Origin: Paralithodes platypus
Taxonomy: Eukaryota > Arthropoda > Malacostraca > Decapoda > Lithodidae
NCBI GenBank assembly: GCA_032716605.1
Contig: CM064552.1
Location: forward strand, 12,229,386 to 12,293,385
Direction of reading: 5' to 3'
Length of the DNA stretch: 64,000 bases
Shown: positions 10,868-21,700 of the stretch, piece by piece
Layout: the number at the start of each line of letters is the position of its first letter
Position numbering within the stretch: position 1 is the first letter of the stretch
Notes under the pieces: model-generated
What the model was told of the DNA's origin: nothing
The model's input: only the letters and a program-made list of their open reading frames with translations
Database searches by the model: none
Program-made: the position numbers and the translations under genes

Positions 10868-13800
10868 GTATGTTAATTGTATATTAGTAATAATAGTACT
10901 GTAGTAGTAATGTACAGTATTCTTCTTATTTTTTTAGGTTCACATCATTGGTCAAGTCAGTGGGGCCAGTGCCTTTCCTCATACTTCACTGTTCTGCAAG
11001 TGGTCCTTGCCTTTCGTAGATAGCAAGAGTTTGGGCAGCTTGGTCTAATAATTCATGGTAAATAGCCAATAAAGTCCCTGTAACAAGGGCACACCCTGAG
11101 CCTGTCAATCAAGGGAGAGCACAGCATTCAAAGCTTCATCAACTACATCATGTTAGCATAAAAATTACTAAAGGGTATGCCGGATTGTGAACGTGGGGGG
11201 GAGCTGCGCGTAGGGGTAGACCTAAAATGACGTGGGATCAGGTACTCCAGTCCGATCTCAAAATAAAGAACTTGACAACAGAGCCAGCCCTTGACAGGGA
11301 CGCCTGGAAAGCCGCCATTTAGGATGTGAGACTGTAACCACATTCTCTGTGGACAAAACGGTTATTAAACTTGTATGAATGTATACATAATGCAGTGAGA
11401 GCATAAATATGCAACCCTCTGTATCCCCCCCCCCCCCTAGGTGGAGGTTGGAAGGTGGTGGAAGGTGTAACAGAAGGACAGACACAGGCGGATCAGGGTG
11501 AGACAAGTGGATCAGCAACTTGGTGTCATCCTATTGATCTGCACCTCTCCACTCGCAGCATACTGGGTAAGTTACTGTACTTGGTTTTGTCGGTGGATCG
11601 AGCCAGCACTGTCAAAATTTTATTGGTAGATGTCAAGCCCGGGCAACTTAACTTAGTGATTCGTGACTAACGCCTAATGTTCATGGCCACCCCTTCTCGG
11701 AAATTACGACATCTGGCAAAAAAAAAAAAAAAAAAATAGATAAATAAATAAATAGAAAAATAAAAGATCTGATCACAGTTTTACTTCCCTTTACACTAAA
11801 TATAAAAATAAAAAATCTGATCACAGTTTTACCTCCCTTTACACTATTCTTGCAGTCAGTGTTTTGTTTCAAAAAAGATCAAGTGGCAGTAACAATGTCT
11901 GCCAGATGCTAACCCATGAACTGCTATACAGTAGTCTATTCGCTGTAAGTAGGCGAGAAATCATGACTTCTAATCCTCTCTAACTCAAAAAGGGCTAGAG
12001 CAAATTGGCTGTAAATTTCCACATTTATTCTTTGGCTGACTCTTCCCAAATCTTACAGTTTCTTACAGTAGATCCTCTGGAAAAAGGCAAACTATGCCTG
12101 TGTATCCAGCTCAGTACCAGTACTTGCACTGCTGCGGTCGTTCACGGTGTTGGCGGCGGCGGTAGCAGACGCAACATTTTTACTATTCTGTATTTTTGTT
12201 TTATAATCAAACTTCAAATCTTGTCTTCCCCATGCTTTATCAAGATTACTTTCAAACTCCCTTATTGATTCGGAATCGACTACATACTGGGGCAGTGCGT
12301 TCCACTCATTTACCACTCTATCACAAAATGAGTTCTTTGCCTTCTCAAGCCTATTTCTTTCTTTGTAAATTTTCTTAGAGTGTCCTCTCGTTCTTGTTCC
12401 CTCCTGCATCAAGAAGATACCTTCACACACATCCTCATCGTACTTTCCTGACACTATCTTAAAAGTCTCTATCATATCCCCTCTCTTTCTCCTATATGCC
12501 AGTGTCGGAAGCCCCAGTGTCCTCAATCTCTGCTCATAGCCCGCGTTCTTCAACGTTGGTACCAGCTTGCTAGCTCTCCTCTGCACTTTCTCCACTACTT
12601 CTATATCCTTTACCTTTATCCTTCTATATCTTCTACCAAATGGTAGAAATATTAGCTCGATTACTCCAGTCGTTTTGAGTTACAGAGGTTAGAGGTCATC
12701 ATTTCTCGCCTACTTACAGCGAATAGGCTATAGAACCTGTGCAAAATAAAAGGTCAAGTTGAGGGAGTGAGGGAGGGAGGGAGGGGGGTATAAAGAGGGG
12801 GAGGAGTGGAGGATGTGGTATGGAGAGGTGCCACTACTTTCTATGCGTCACCCAATTTTGAGACATTTCCCGGCACTGTCACAGTATTTGAAGGGTTGTT
12901 TTTACACGTTTAAGAGGACATGGGCCGGTTTTCTGGACCACTTTGTCCTTCATGTTTAGCCCCATTAGTTTTCAGATGTTAAAATGTTTGCCCCATTAGT
13001 TAGTCGATTTTAAGACCTTTCGCCCCATTTCTTAGTCAATATTTAGACCTTTCGTGCTATTTAGGTGTCGATTTTTTCCCTGGCGAACGATAGTGAGCCT
13101 GTAATGTTGGAAGAACCGGCCTTTGGCCGGGAAATTTTTCTACCGAAAAATGTACAAATTAATCTAGAAGAGGGATCTAATGGATGTTTTTTTTTAAATT
13201 TGATGGAGGTCTAGGGAGGAAACTAGAAAAATAATGAATACATGCAAAAATTGCCCAAAAAGTGAACCATTCCCCCTTAAATACCATGCTTCCGGAAGGA
13301 CCGTCTCAGTCCCTGGGTTAATATAGCGTTCTCTGTCCCCAGGTTGGCCTCGGTTACTGCTACAAGTGTATTGTCAAGATGACCTTGGTCGTGTTGACCT
13401 ATGTGGGTACGGTGTGACCCATATGCCAACATCACCAGGTCAACACTCCATCACGTGTCATACATGGAGACCTATGGGTACGTTCTACGGCTCTCTTTAT
13501 TATATTTAACATACTGTAATATATACTGTACTGTATATATAGTAAAACTCGCAGGAAAAATTAAACATTGGAACACCAAGCTTTCGTCTATTCCCTCTGA
13601 AGATGTCTTGAGAGAATAGACGAAAGCTTGGTGTTCCAATGTTTAATTTTTCCTGCGAGTTTTACTACATAATTTTATCACTAGTATTTGTGATTTAGTC
13701 TTCATATACTGTATATCTATACATATGTCTGGAGTCGGCCACCCCCAGCTATGGGGTATGTGCCTGTGTATATACAGACATAAAAACTGTACATATATTT

Positions 13801-14688
13801 TCATTTATATTGTGCAGTTCCTGTTTTGGTTTGTTAATTTTGCAAGATTTACATATTAATTCCTTGTTCCAGGAACGTTTGCGGAGGAAGTAAGAAGAGC
13901 GTTCGTCGGCGGTGGACCACAGTTGCTCTCCACGGAATTCATCCACTCTTCCTCCGAGCGCTACAGACTTCACACCATAGCGGCCGGCAAGGTAACAATA
14001 CATTTATACATACAGTATGTATGTATGTTTATACTCAGGCACATATAGATCTCCCTCGATTTACGATTTGGTTACGTTCCTGAAACCCCGATCATAACTA
14101 GAAAAATTGTATAGCGAACCCTAAAATTATTGAGGTAAATGGGGATGCGTTCTGGGACCAGCCAAAACCCAAACACAAACACCTAAAAACCTATAATAAT
14201 ATCGTAGATCAGGGCATCGGATAGTGAGGGAGACCTGTACATACAGTATCTTATGTATGTATGTATAATTGTATATACTCAGGCACATACCCCATAGCTA
14301 GGGGTGGCCGACTCGAGACAGAGCCTAAACAGAAACAACATATAAAGTTCCAATTCTTAGGGTCTGAGACCACTTTCACGTTCCCTCGCCCCTTTTTTCT
14401 TTCTCGACTAGTATGTGAATTTTACAAGGGATTTGAGATTCCTAGCCTCCTGCCTCTGAAGTAGGAAAAGTAGTACAGGAAAAGAGACAGGCAGAAACGG
14501 CTAAGGTTGGGTAAATGATGCCAAACCTCACTCACAGAATATAGTTGCTTATTGATAGCCAAATAATGTTACTGTATCATAGTAACGGCTTTATACTGCA
14601 AGAGTTAATTGTACTTTTATTATTTCAGGTTCATCTGGAGGTGGGTATTATTCTCCGAGACTTTGAAAAATATGGTGTCATCTACTGA
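10780..14688 (+). CDS. B9D2: B9 domain-containing protein 2, complete five-exon gene
   Basis: CDS joins 10780-10867, 11441-11566, 13343-13477, 13873-13991 and 14629-14688: 528 nt, 175 codons plus TGA, matching the usual length of B9D2. All introns are GT/AG and every phase joins in frame (1,1,1,0). The protein starts [14 protein letters not shown] and has [71 protein letters not shown] and a C-terminus [10 protein letters not shown], all B9D2 hallmarks. The B9 (C2-like) domain spans most of the protein. B9D2 acts with B9D1 and MKS1 in the transition zone at the ciliary base and gates entry of membrane proteins. The frame is unbroken. Introns hold MITEs and a CR1-like copy. A tectonic gene follows in the same direction. 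Confidence 0.93.
10938..11010 (+). repeat. Duplicate of B9D2 exon 1 (partial)
   Basis: Begins after a good acceptor (poly-T then ag at 10936-10937). It repeats 24 codons of exon 1 in frame ([11 protein letters not shown]...FCKWS), with mostly third-position differences. No in-phase donor to exon 2 is visible: the only nearby gt, at about 11017, would leave phase 0 where exon 2 needs phase 1. It is either a decayed alternative exon or a duplicate that never functioned. Confidence 0.85.
11441..11566 (+). CDS. B9D2: B9D2 exon 2
   Basis: Acceptor follows a long C/T tract (cccccccctag); donor gtaagt at 11567. Encodes [17 protein letters not shown]...[14 protein letters not shown], matching the second block of the B9 domain. 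Confidence 0.93.
11672..11760 (+). mobile_element. RTE-like 3'-end fragment
   Basis: ggccaccccttctcggaaat...catctggca followed by poly-A and taaataaa. It resembles the 3' end of the RTE-like element at 40839-40973 and 41398-45489 (ggccaccccttcggggatca). Degenerate. Confidence 0.45.
11932..12730. mobile_element. Inverted-repeat element (MITE-like) carrying CR1-like copy 3
   Basis: Arms 11932-11990 and 12673-12730 are inverted copies over nearly 60 bp (tattcgctgtaagtaggcga and so on, with a few mismatches). Weaker complementarity continues inward. A possible TA target duplication flanks the arms. The centre is occupied by the CR1-like insertion at 12052-12616. Confidence 0.65.
12052..12616 (-). 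mobile_element. CR1-like retrotransposon, copy 3 (short 5'-truncated)
   Basis: Has the decamer-type tail at 12052-12070 and an open frame on the - strand (12595-12092) encoding only the C-terminal thumb-like region and Ser/Ala-rich tail. Very similar to copies 1, 2 and 4. It lies in B9D2 intron 2 inside an inverted-repeat element. Confidence 0.88.
12731..13342. other. B9D2 intron 2, right part
   Basis: A G-rich tract lies at 12760-12815. From about 12880 there is a sequence with repeated ccccatta-gtt blocks (12960-13050) and a ggccggttttc / gaaccggcctttggccgg region. Probably a decayed repeat; no coding evidence. Confidence 0.5.
13343..13477 (+). CDS. B9D2: B9D2 exon 3
   Basis: Acceptor ccccag, donor gtacgt. 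Encodes [23 protein letters not shown] and CHTWRPMG, the central B9 block. Confidence 0.93.
13542..13665. repeat. Perfect 52-bp inverted repeat with a hammerhead-like core
   Basis: Arms 13542-13593 and 13614-13665 are exact reverse complements with a 20-nt loop. Across the loop and right arm the + strand reads ctgaaga (13597-13603), a 4-bp stem gtct/agac (13605-13608 with 13618-13621) and gaaa (13622-13625). This matches the CUGANGA / stem II / GAAA pattern of hammerhead ribozymes, which Penelope-like elements carry. Stem III and the cleavage site are not convincingly resolved. It lies in B9D2 intron 3. Confidence 0.6.
13728..13776 (+). repeat. Dispersed ggccacccccagc repeat, short copy
   Basis: Contains gagtcggccacccccagc and tatggggtatgtgcc, as in the copies at 10128 and 47566. 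Confidence 0.6.
13873..13991 (+). CDS. B9D2: B9D2 exon 4
   Basis: Acceptor ttccag, donor gtaaca. Encodes [18 protein letters not shown]...[14 protein letters not shown], the most recognisable part of B9D2. Confidence 0.94.
14268..14505 (-). repeat. Dispersed ggccacccccagc repeat, longer inverted copy
   Basis: Reverse orientation of the family: cataccccatagctaggggt, ggccgactcgagacagagcc, cactttcacgttccctcgcc and tgaattttacaaggg all recur in the other copies. Lies in B9D2 intron 4. Confidence 0.6.
14629..14688 (+). CDS. B9D2: B9D2 exon 5 with stop
   Basis: Acceptor tatttcag; 19 codons [19 protein letters not shown] and TGA at 14686-14688, the expected family C-terminus. No clear aataaa was seen directly downstream. 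Confidence 0.93.
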   Translation, partial: VHLEVGIILRDFEKYGVIY

Positions 14689-14716
14689 GTGCAAAAAAAC
14701 TACTGTACTATTATTA

Positions 14717-14754
14717 ATTGGGTTAAAAAATATGATGTTATCTACTGAGTGCAA
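14717..14754 (+). repeat. Partial duplicate of the end of B9D2 exon 5
   Basis: aaaaatatgatgttatctac-tgagtgcaa repeats 14667-14694 (aaaaatatggtgtcatctac-tgagtgcaa), including the stop codon context. Confidence 0.75.
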
Positions 14755-14769
14755 TTAACAGTATTTGTA

Positions 14770-15300
14770 CTGGTGGGTGCCCAACCCCGAAAGGGGTTGA
14801 AATAGGGGAGCTATCTCCCCGCCAAAGGCGGCTTTCTAGGGCCTTTTCTAGCTGATGCTGAGAGGATTGGGTTCTAGTCATGTGGTGATGGGCTGGTCTA
14901 TCAGAGTGAGAACTGAGCGATCTCTGCCATACCCATAGCTTACTCTGACTGTTCCTTTTACTTATATATTTTCTAGATCTCAAGTGACGGCGTCTCTAAC
15001 GTGGATTGACCTCCCAATCTACCAACATTGGAAGCCAAAGCGTCACATTTTTCCCTTGCCCCTCAACTTTCTCTTCATAATTGCTGAGGGGCACAGGGCC
15101 GTGGGTGGGGCTTTGGTTTCCCGGGCGTTTCCGCACCCTCCTCAAGCTCCCCGCCATGGAGTGGCTTCGGTCACCCAGGCTTTATTGTGGTCGGCGGGGA
15201 GGGTTCTGTGGGGGCGCTCGGTTATGGCCTTGGCCTTGCTCGGGGCCTTGGGGCTGTTCGGCCAGGCAGCTTGGGGAACAACAACAACAACAACAACAGT
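14770..15300 (+). mobile_element. AAC-tailed SINE-like repeat, copy 1
   Basis: About 530 bp, from gggtgcccaaccccgaaagg to a 3' (aac)n tract, flanked by an imperfect duplication cagtatttgtact / cagtagttgtact. Other copies are at 36705-37241, 48383-48916 and 62971-63380. The 3' end (ggggctgttcggccaggcag-cttggggaacaac) matches the end of the GTT-tailed LINE. It fills most of the gap between B9D2 and the tectonic gene. Confidence 0.85.
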
Positions 15301-15443
15301 AGTTGTACTACTTTTCATTCATGAAAAACTACCAGTAAATTTGTTTCTGCATCTAAAAATACAAAATTATATCTAGTGTAATAGTAGTTGAAATACAGTA
15401 AAGTTCTACCAGTAAATATTTTATCTGCATCTAAAAGTATAAG

Positions 15444-15783
15444 ATGGTGTTAAGGCGTTTACTAAGTGTTGTGGTGGTGTGCGTTATGGTGTTTGTGGTG
15501 CCGGGAACATGCCAGGGCGCGGAGGAGATTGAAAACACCGACGCCGACACAGGGACCACCTCAGAAACTCCTTCCAATGATACCGACTACGTCCTGGACT
15601 ATACCGACGCCAACCAGACATCAATAGGGAATGGTATATACTGATGTTAATGGTACCAGTGACGCGCCTGTTGATACCACTACGACCATTCCTACTACCA
15701 CTACCACCACCACCTCCGCCCCTCCCGCGTTCTTAGAGGAAAGTCTGTTTACCGTTGGGGATTTCTGCACCTGCGATCTCAAG
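15444..15783 (+). CDS. TCTN: Tectonic exon 1: signal peptide to CTCDLK
   Basis: ATG 15444-15446; hydrophobic signal segment over residues 4-21, cleavage plausible after the Cys-Gln-Gly region. The frame runs to 15643 (stop). From 15631 the +1 frame continues with VYTDVNGTSDAP, a Thr tract, and FTVGDFCTCDLK. The donor is gtttgg at 15784, a weak site. Removing one base near 15630 would make it one frame. Confidence 0.75.
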
Positions 15784-18700
15784 GTTTGGTTTGTTTGTTT
15801 TGCTAGTTTTACATTTTAATTGTCCGTTTGATTATACTTGGTGCCAGTGACTCTGAGAAAATTATAACCCACTTTTATGGCAATATTTCCAGCTGATTGA
15901 CTTGCGCGACCGTGATTATTAATACTGTACTTTTGTTGTATGTATGTATGTACAGTTTGCCGCACATATTCTATTCCGTTGGGGTCTTGATTTGGCAGAA
16001 CTGCACCCACTTAACCAAACCCCCTCCCTCATGCCCAGGGGCGTCATTTGGGGGTGGGGGGGGGGGCCTCAAAATCAACTACAGTTAGTAATACTAAAAA
16101 CAAATATGGGAAAAATTGCGAAATTACAAATAAATATATATATATTTAGCCTCAATATGTTCAGAGTTAAATATATCTTGTGTGTGTGTGTGTGTGTGTG
16201 TGACCTTGAGTTTAGCAAGGATATGATCATGATAACGACATATTGTAGGCCTATATCACAGCTGACCGCGGCCCGCGCCACCGCACGTGTTGACTGTTGA
16301 GTAATTTCAAATTTGAGTGTTTAGTATACTCAGGGCGGTGGAGTTGAGCAGTAGGGCTGCAACATCTCTCGTCCCTCCAGGCCCAACCGCAGACAGACTG
16401 ACCCCAGTATTCCAGTAAGTGTTTTATCGATGAAAATACATTTTGATAGTGCTGTTAATGATAGCAGTGAATAAGTGCTTCTTTTCCATATCATCGCATG
16501 TGTGTTTTGTGGAATGCAATAGGTCATATGACTAGATATTTTGGAAAAACCTTTGAGTTTAAAAGTAGAAACATGAGCAGTTGCGGGGTTCATTGTGAAC
16601 CATATAATTATTATTATTTCCCTCTAATTATAAATATTCGTAGAAAACCAATATTAGGCATATTAACTTCGTTATTGCATTCTCGTTCTCATATAATGAG
16701 CTATAGGCTATGTAGATCTCAAATTCATAGCTATAAATAAACCTCAGATGTTCACACATATAATATAGGCTAGGCTAAACTGGGTAATGTTTGCATTTTT
16801 TCACATTACACAATAACTATTGGTGATAGAAAAATTCTGATTGCACCATTGGAACAACCGTGAACAAAACTATATTTCATATATCAAAATATAGTCGTTG
16901 ATCATATTATAACGATCATTAAGTAATTAACATGGTCATGACGTGATGAAGTCCGAACAAAAATGAAAACGTTTATTCGGGATCAATTTCAACTACCATA
17001 TATTCTCTATTTTTGTTAATTTCACTCCAACACCAAACACTCACCAAAGAAATTAACGAAAGTATGCATGCGATCACTGGGATTCGATCCAGGGTCACCT
17101 CATACAGATTTAAAACACTCTAACCAATAGGATATCTTCGCTTTGTGATTTTTGCTTCGGTTAAGTAATGAGCTATCCTCTCTCTTTTCATGTATAATAC
17201 TTAATACATTATAGTAGATGCGACTCGTCACTTGTGGGCCGTGGCCTGTGGGTTAAAACAGAGCAAAAATATTCTACCATTCTTTATGATTCTTATTTAA
17301 GGATCTTCCTACCTAATTTCAATAACCACCCTTATATTCCTACTTCCTCTTTTTCTTAGCTCAGTGCTTCCTTTATCACATTACATTACCCAGTTCATGG
17401 TAGCAAAGGGGCTAATTTGTTAGTAGTCTTGGCAAATCCAACGTCAAGGCTATTAACCTAATTGCAAGGACGACTTGTCTATTTTGACTGCTATGTCGTC
17501 ATTCCAACCGCGGTTAAAAAGAAAACGTCTAGAGTCTACTCCTTATCTTGCTCTAGGAGACGTTGTACATTAACCAAAACTACCACCGAAGGTGAAAAAA
17601 GCATAGAAGAGAAGAAAAAGGGGTTTACCTTAGTTACCGCTTAAGGCCCATCCTGTGTTCCGTCATGTGCAGATCCCTGTCGAACGTGCGCATGAGCGAC
17701 CCTCTCTTGTTATCATTTTTTCACGCGCTCCATTGAATGCAGTCGCTTTTGTTGTGCTCCTTTAATTCACCCTGTTTAGGTTCGTTTCGGCTTATCTGGC
17801 CTTCTTTTTTGTTAGACAGATGTTACGTGATCTAGGGCACACGTAAATGGGCTCCTCAGTGTGTTTAATGGAGACGCGTGTGGAAATAGCTACCGAAGGT
17901 ACGGGGGCGCCTGGCGTTCCTCGTGTGTGTTTTTCATTCCTTTCTCTTTTCATATTCTTTTTTCCTGTTAGTCTGGGCATAGTTTAGCTTTTAGCTTATT
18001 TTAGCCTAGCTTGTTTCTCATTCAGGAATTGCTTTGCCCCTATGAGTTTTCATATTTTCATAGCCTAGGTGTACAGTTGGTTCACGATCTGAGATTTCGT
18101 GGTGGCGGTGCTGTTTGTAGGGTTTGTGTCAGCCGCATTATTAGCGTTATTCCCGAGTCCCCCCTTTCGAGCCTTCACTGTGTCTCAAGGGCCTGGGCGC
18201 TTGGTGGTTCGTGATATCCTGGGGTACCCCACGGGGGCCCCTCCCTCACACCACAGGGTTTTTCGCCCCTGACACATTCTCTCCTCACGGCTAGGCCACC
18301 CTTTTTCTCGCCAGTTTCATTTACTGGTTTTTGTGTTCCCTTACTGTTTTCACCTCCATCCTTTCATACCCTTTTGCCCAATCCTGGGGTACCCTACGGG
18401 GGCCCCTGTTTGTGCCAAACCACCCTTCCTGCCACTTCTCCTCATGGGCTTTGCTCTATCTCTGTGGGTTGGGTGGTTCCTAGGGGATGTGCCTCCTCTC
18501 CCCTGGTGTGTCTTCCTTGCCTCTCCCTTGACCGGTTGAGTCAGGATATTATCAAGGAAGACACTGCTCAGCTTGATGGCCATCGTCGCTTGGAGTTCAT
18601 AAGGAGATGACGCTTTTTTCTGGGCCTCTTTGGTATTTCCTAGACGCTCCTCTCGCTTTTTCGGCGCCGGACCATCTCGGCCGGTCCCGCAAATTTGCGG

Positions 18701-21700
18701 GGTGCTCGATTCGGTCCTCTGGGACATTTCGGTTCCCCGCAAATTTGCGGAGATCGTTGGGGGGGTCCCGCGAAATTGCAGGAGGATGGTGTCGGTACGG
18801 TTATGCCTCCATTGGCCCGCAAATTTGCGGTAATAGTTGGCTTTCACTATTGACTTTTGTTATGTCATCTTGTTGCCTGATACTATATTGGTGTATGCAC
18901 TTTACTGGTGTTATAGGCCCTGCATGTAAGATGTTGAGTGGTGGTTAACACTTTCTCCATCTTTGCAGGTTCTGCTAGTGCTCTTCCGCCTCGGCCGCCC
19001 TCCTCACCTACCTCTGTGCTCCCAGTTTAGGGTGAGTACGGATACCTGTTTGCATGTGTGTTCCTGTTTCCCCATGCTCCTTCCCTGGTTCTTCTTGGAC
19101 ATTCTCTCCACTTACTCCTTCGACGTGCTGATTATGGTGTGTGTTCTTCTAGTGCAGGTAGGCTGCCTTGCTTTCGCCTTGGTTGTCGCTCCCCGTGCTT
19201 GGAGAGCCACAAGTCCTGCTTGCGCCACTCGCTCTGTGTGTCCTCTACGGCCTACCTCCCTGCTCTGTGTGGCACGTGTCTGGCCCTGGTGGTTGTGCTG
19301 CTCCATGGCCCTGGTTCCTCGGCGGCGGCTGTGGCCTCCTGCTTCCCTTCCGTCGGTGTGGACGATGGTCTCCCGCCACATTAGGACTGTGGGCCACCGT
19401 TCCCCGGCCTTTGTTGCCGACCGGATCCGCGTCGCCCTGGGTATCCCTGACCCGACTGACGGCCATATACCTGGCCCTCTCCCTGCTCGGGCCCTCTCCC
19501 CTGGGTCCCGCAGCCGGTCGTCCCATCGTCGGGGGGTTCCCCGGCTCCGTCCACGCTCTCGCTCGCCTCGTCGTCCTCCTGATCGCCTTGACGCCGCCCA
19601 TCGCCCTCGTCATGGCTCTCGCCCTGAGGCCGGGGTTAGCGGCTCTGCCCCTGTGCGCCCTCCCCTGGCCTCTGCGGATAGGGGCTCTACTCCCTTCCGC
19701 CCACTTCCCCAGCCCAGACGACTTCCTCTTACGTTGTCCTCTCCGCGCGCGGTTGTTCATGCTGTAGCTGGCCCTCTGCTCCCTCCTCCTACACTGTCCA
19801 GGAGGGTCCGCCTGGATGTCGTTGCTTCTCCTACTTCACCTGCTTCAGTGCCTATTCTTCCTTCACGGTCTCGTCCCACGGTGGTGGTCCCTCCCTCCTC
19901 TGCCTCGGTGTCGGGCCGCCCTGTTATCTCAGCCCCGGGGATCCTTGCTCTGTTTCCCCCCGCGGCTCCTGGCCTCCTTTCACCCGGCCAGCCTTCCCAC
20001 TCCCGTCGTCCTGCTCCTCCTCATTCTTCTCTTCCTGACCTTCACTTACCGTCTCGCCAGGGGGGTACCCCTCCTCTTGCCTCGGTGGGGTTTCGCGAGG
20101 TTTCGGGGTCCCCTTTCTCAGGAGCTGATGTGTCGCTGGAAGAGGGGAATGGTGCTGTTTCCCCCTCGGCCGTTCGTGATCGGGGACGAGTCCCTCAACG
20201 GCGACACAACCGTCGTCGCTCGCCTTCCTTGGGCCGCGACGCTGCTGGTTCGTGTCGTGGGTCTCGCTCCCGCTCACGCTCGCCCCTGCGGGCCGACCAA
20301 TCTGGGGGGGGGGGGGGTAGCCTCTCTCGGATCAATTGTCGGCTATGCAGGGCTGGGTTGTGTCACGCTTCGACGGGCGCTTGGAGTCGATGGAAGACTC
20401 CCTCTCCTCGCCCTTCTTGGCGGTGCCTCACCCTCAGCACCTCACCCTACCTACCCCTGCTACGATCCCCCTCCCTTCTGCGGGCCTACGCTCTGGTCAG
20501 ACTTCAGCCGCCCTGACATCCTTCCGGCTGTTCAGTCCCTGGCTGTGTTGACGGGTCTGTCCTCCTATGGGACAGGTTTGTGCGACGCCGGTACGCCTGG
20601 CTTAGCCATCATGCTCGGTCACCCTCTCCCATTGGAGGCCTGGTTTGCTGAGGCCTTTGACTTCACACACCGATCCGTCGACGGCTCTCCTTCCGTCCCT
20701 CCCCCGGAGTCGTCCCTGATTTTGCCTCCTCTTGTGTCTGTCGGCGGGTTGGACGGCGCGTTCTGGTCCTGGATGAGCGCGCCCGTTCTTGAACTTTGTT
20801 CTATTGCTACCCCGTTCTTCTCTCACCCGGATCAGCCCTCTGTCGCCAAGGTTTTTCCCTTGCGACGGAGGGTGACGGACTTATTGTCTTGTCTTTAGGT
20901 TCCCTCCAGACGTCTGTTCACCACCTGCGGCTTTTCGAGGCGTCTGCGCCAGGCGATCTTCGCGAGGGTTTGGACCGCGTTCAGCGGGTCCACCTTCGGC
21001 TCGCGGTGTCTTTGGTTCCCGAGCTGAAGGCGGTTTTGTGCGCGGCAACTCGGCACCGCACGACGGTACGGTCTTCGTTCTGCCGGCCGGCCCCCTTGGT
21101 TATTCGTCAGGGTTTGTTGTACTCTGCGCTATATCCGTCGGGGTTTTTTACGCAGGATGCTTGGGAATGCTCCGCTTCTCTGTCGGCGGCCCCTGCTTCC
21201 GCCACACGACGCCGTGCTGTGTCGTTACGGACCCTGCTTACGTCACGCACCGACGCGCTGTGCCGCGCGCGGGGTCTTCTCAGTCCCGTCCTTCTGCCGG
21301 TCCTCTTCGGGGTGCTGCTGCAAGTGCTGCCGCCTTGCACGCGCGCAGGACTGGGACGTTGCTGGCCAGTGCTTCGGTTCCGCCTCGCACTTCTGTTCTT
21401 GCCCCTTTCATCCCCTCTGTGTCGGGGCTGGCCGGCCTTCCACTTCCGGCCGCCTTTCAAAGGGGTCAGCCCCGCGCCGGCCTTGGGTTGGGGTGGCCCG
21501 CCCTTTTCGACGAGGTTGGGGGGGGCGGGGGTAGAGGAGGTCAACGTGGCGCTCATGCCCGCACGGCCCGTACCGGGGGTACCTCCACGTCAACACAATG
21601 TGTAGTTCTCTGGGTCGGCCTCCTTGTTCTCCTTCTCGCCTGGGCGTACCGGGTCGCTCCCCTCCTCTCGGGTGCTCCCTCGGGTTGTTTTCGCCCTTGC

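Noticed and set aside
10938..11010. Calling the second exon 1 a functional alternative exon of B9D2
   Set aside because: No donor in the phase required by exon 2; reported as an observation only.
13749..14003. Minus-strand 84-codon frame over B9D2 exon 4
   Set aside because: Antisense shadow of the real exon.
16075..16300. Frames with runs of His-Thr or Cys-Val around 16180
   Set aside because: Products of a (gt)n repeat.
17462..17644. 60-codon frame repeated exactly in the DIRS terminal repeats
   Set aside because: It is conserved because the ITRs are conserved; no start context, domain or codon signal supports a gene.
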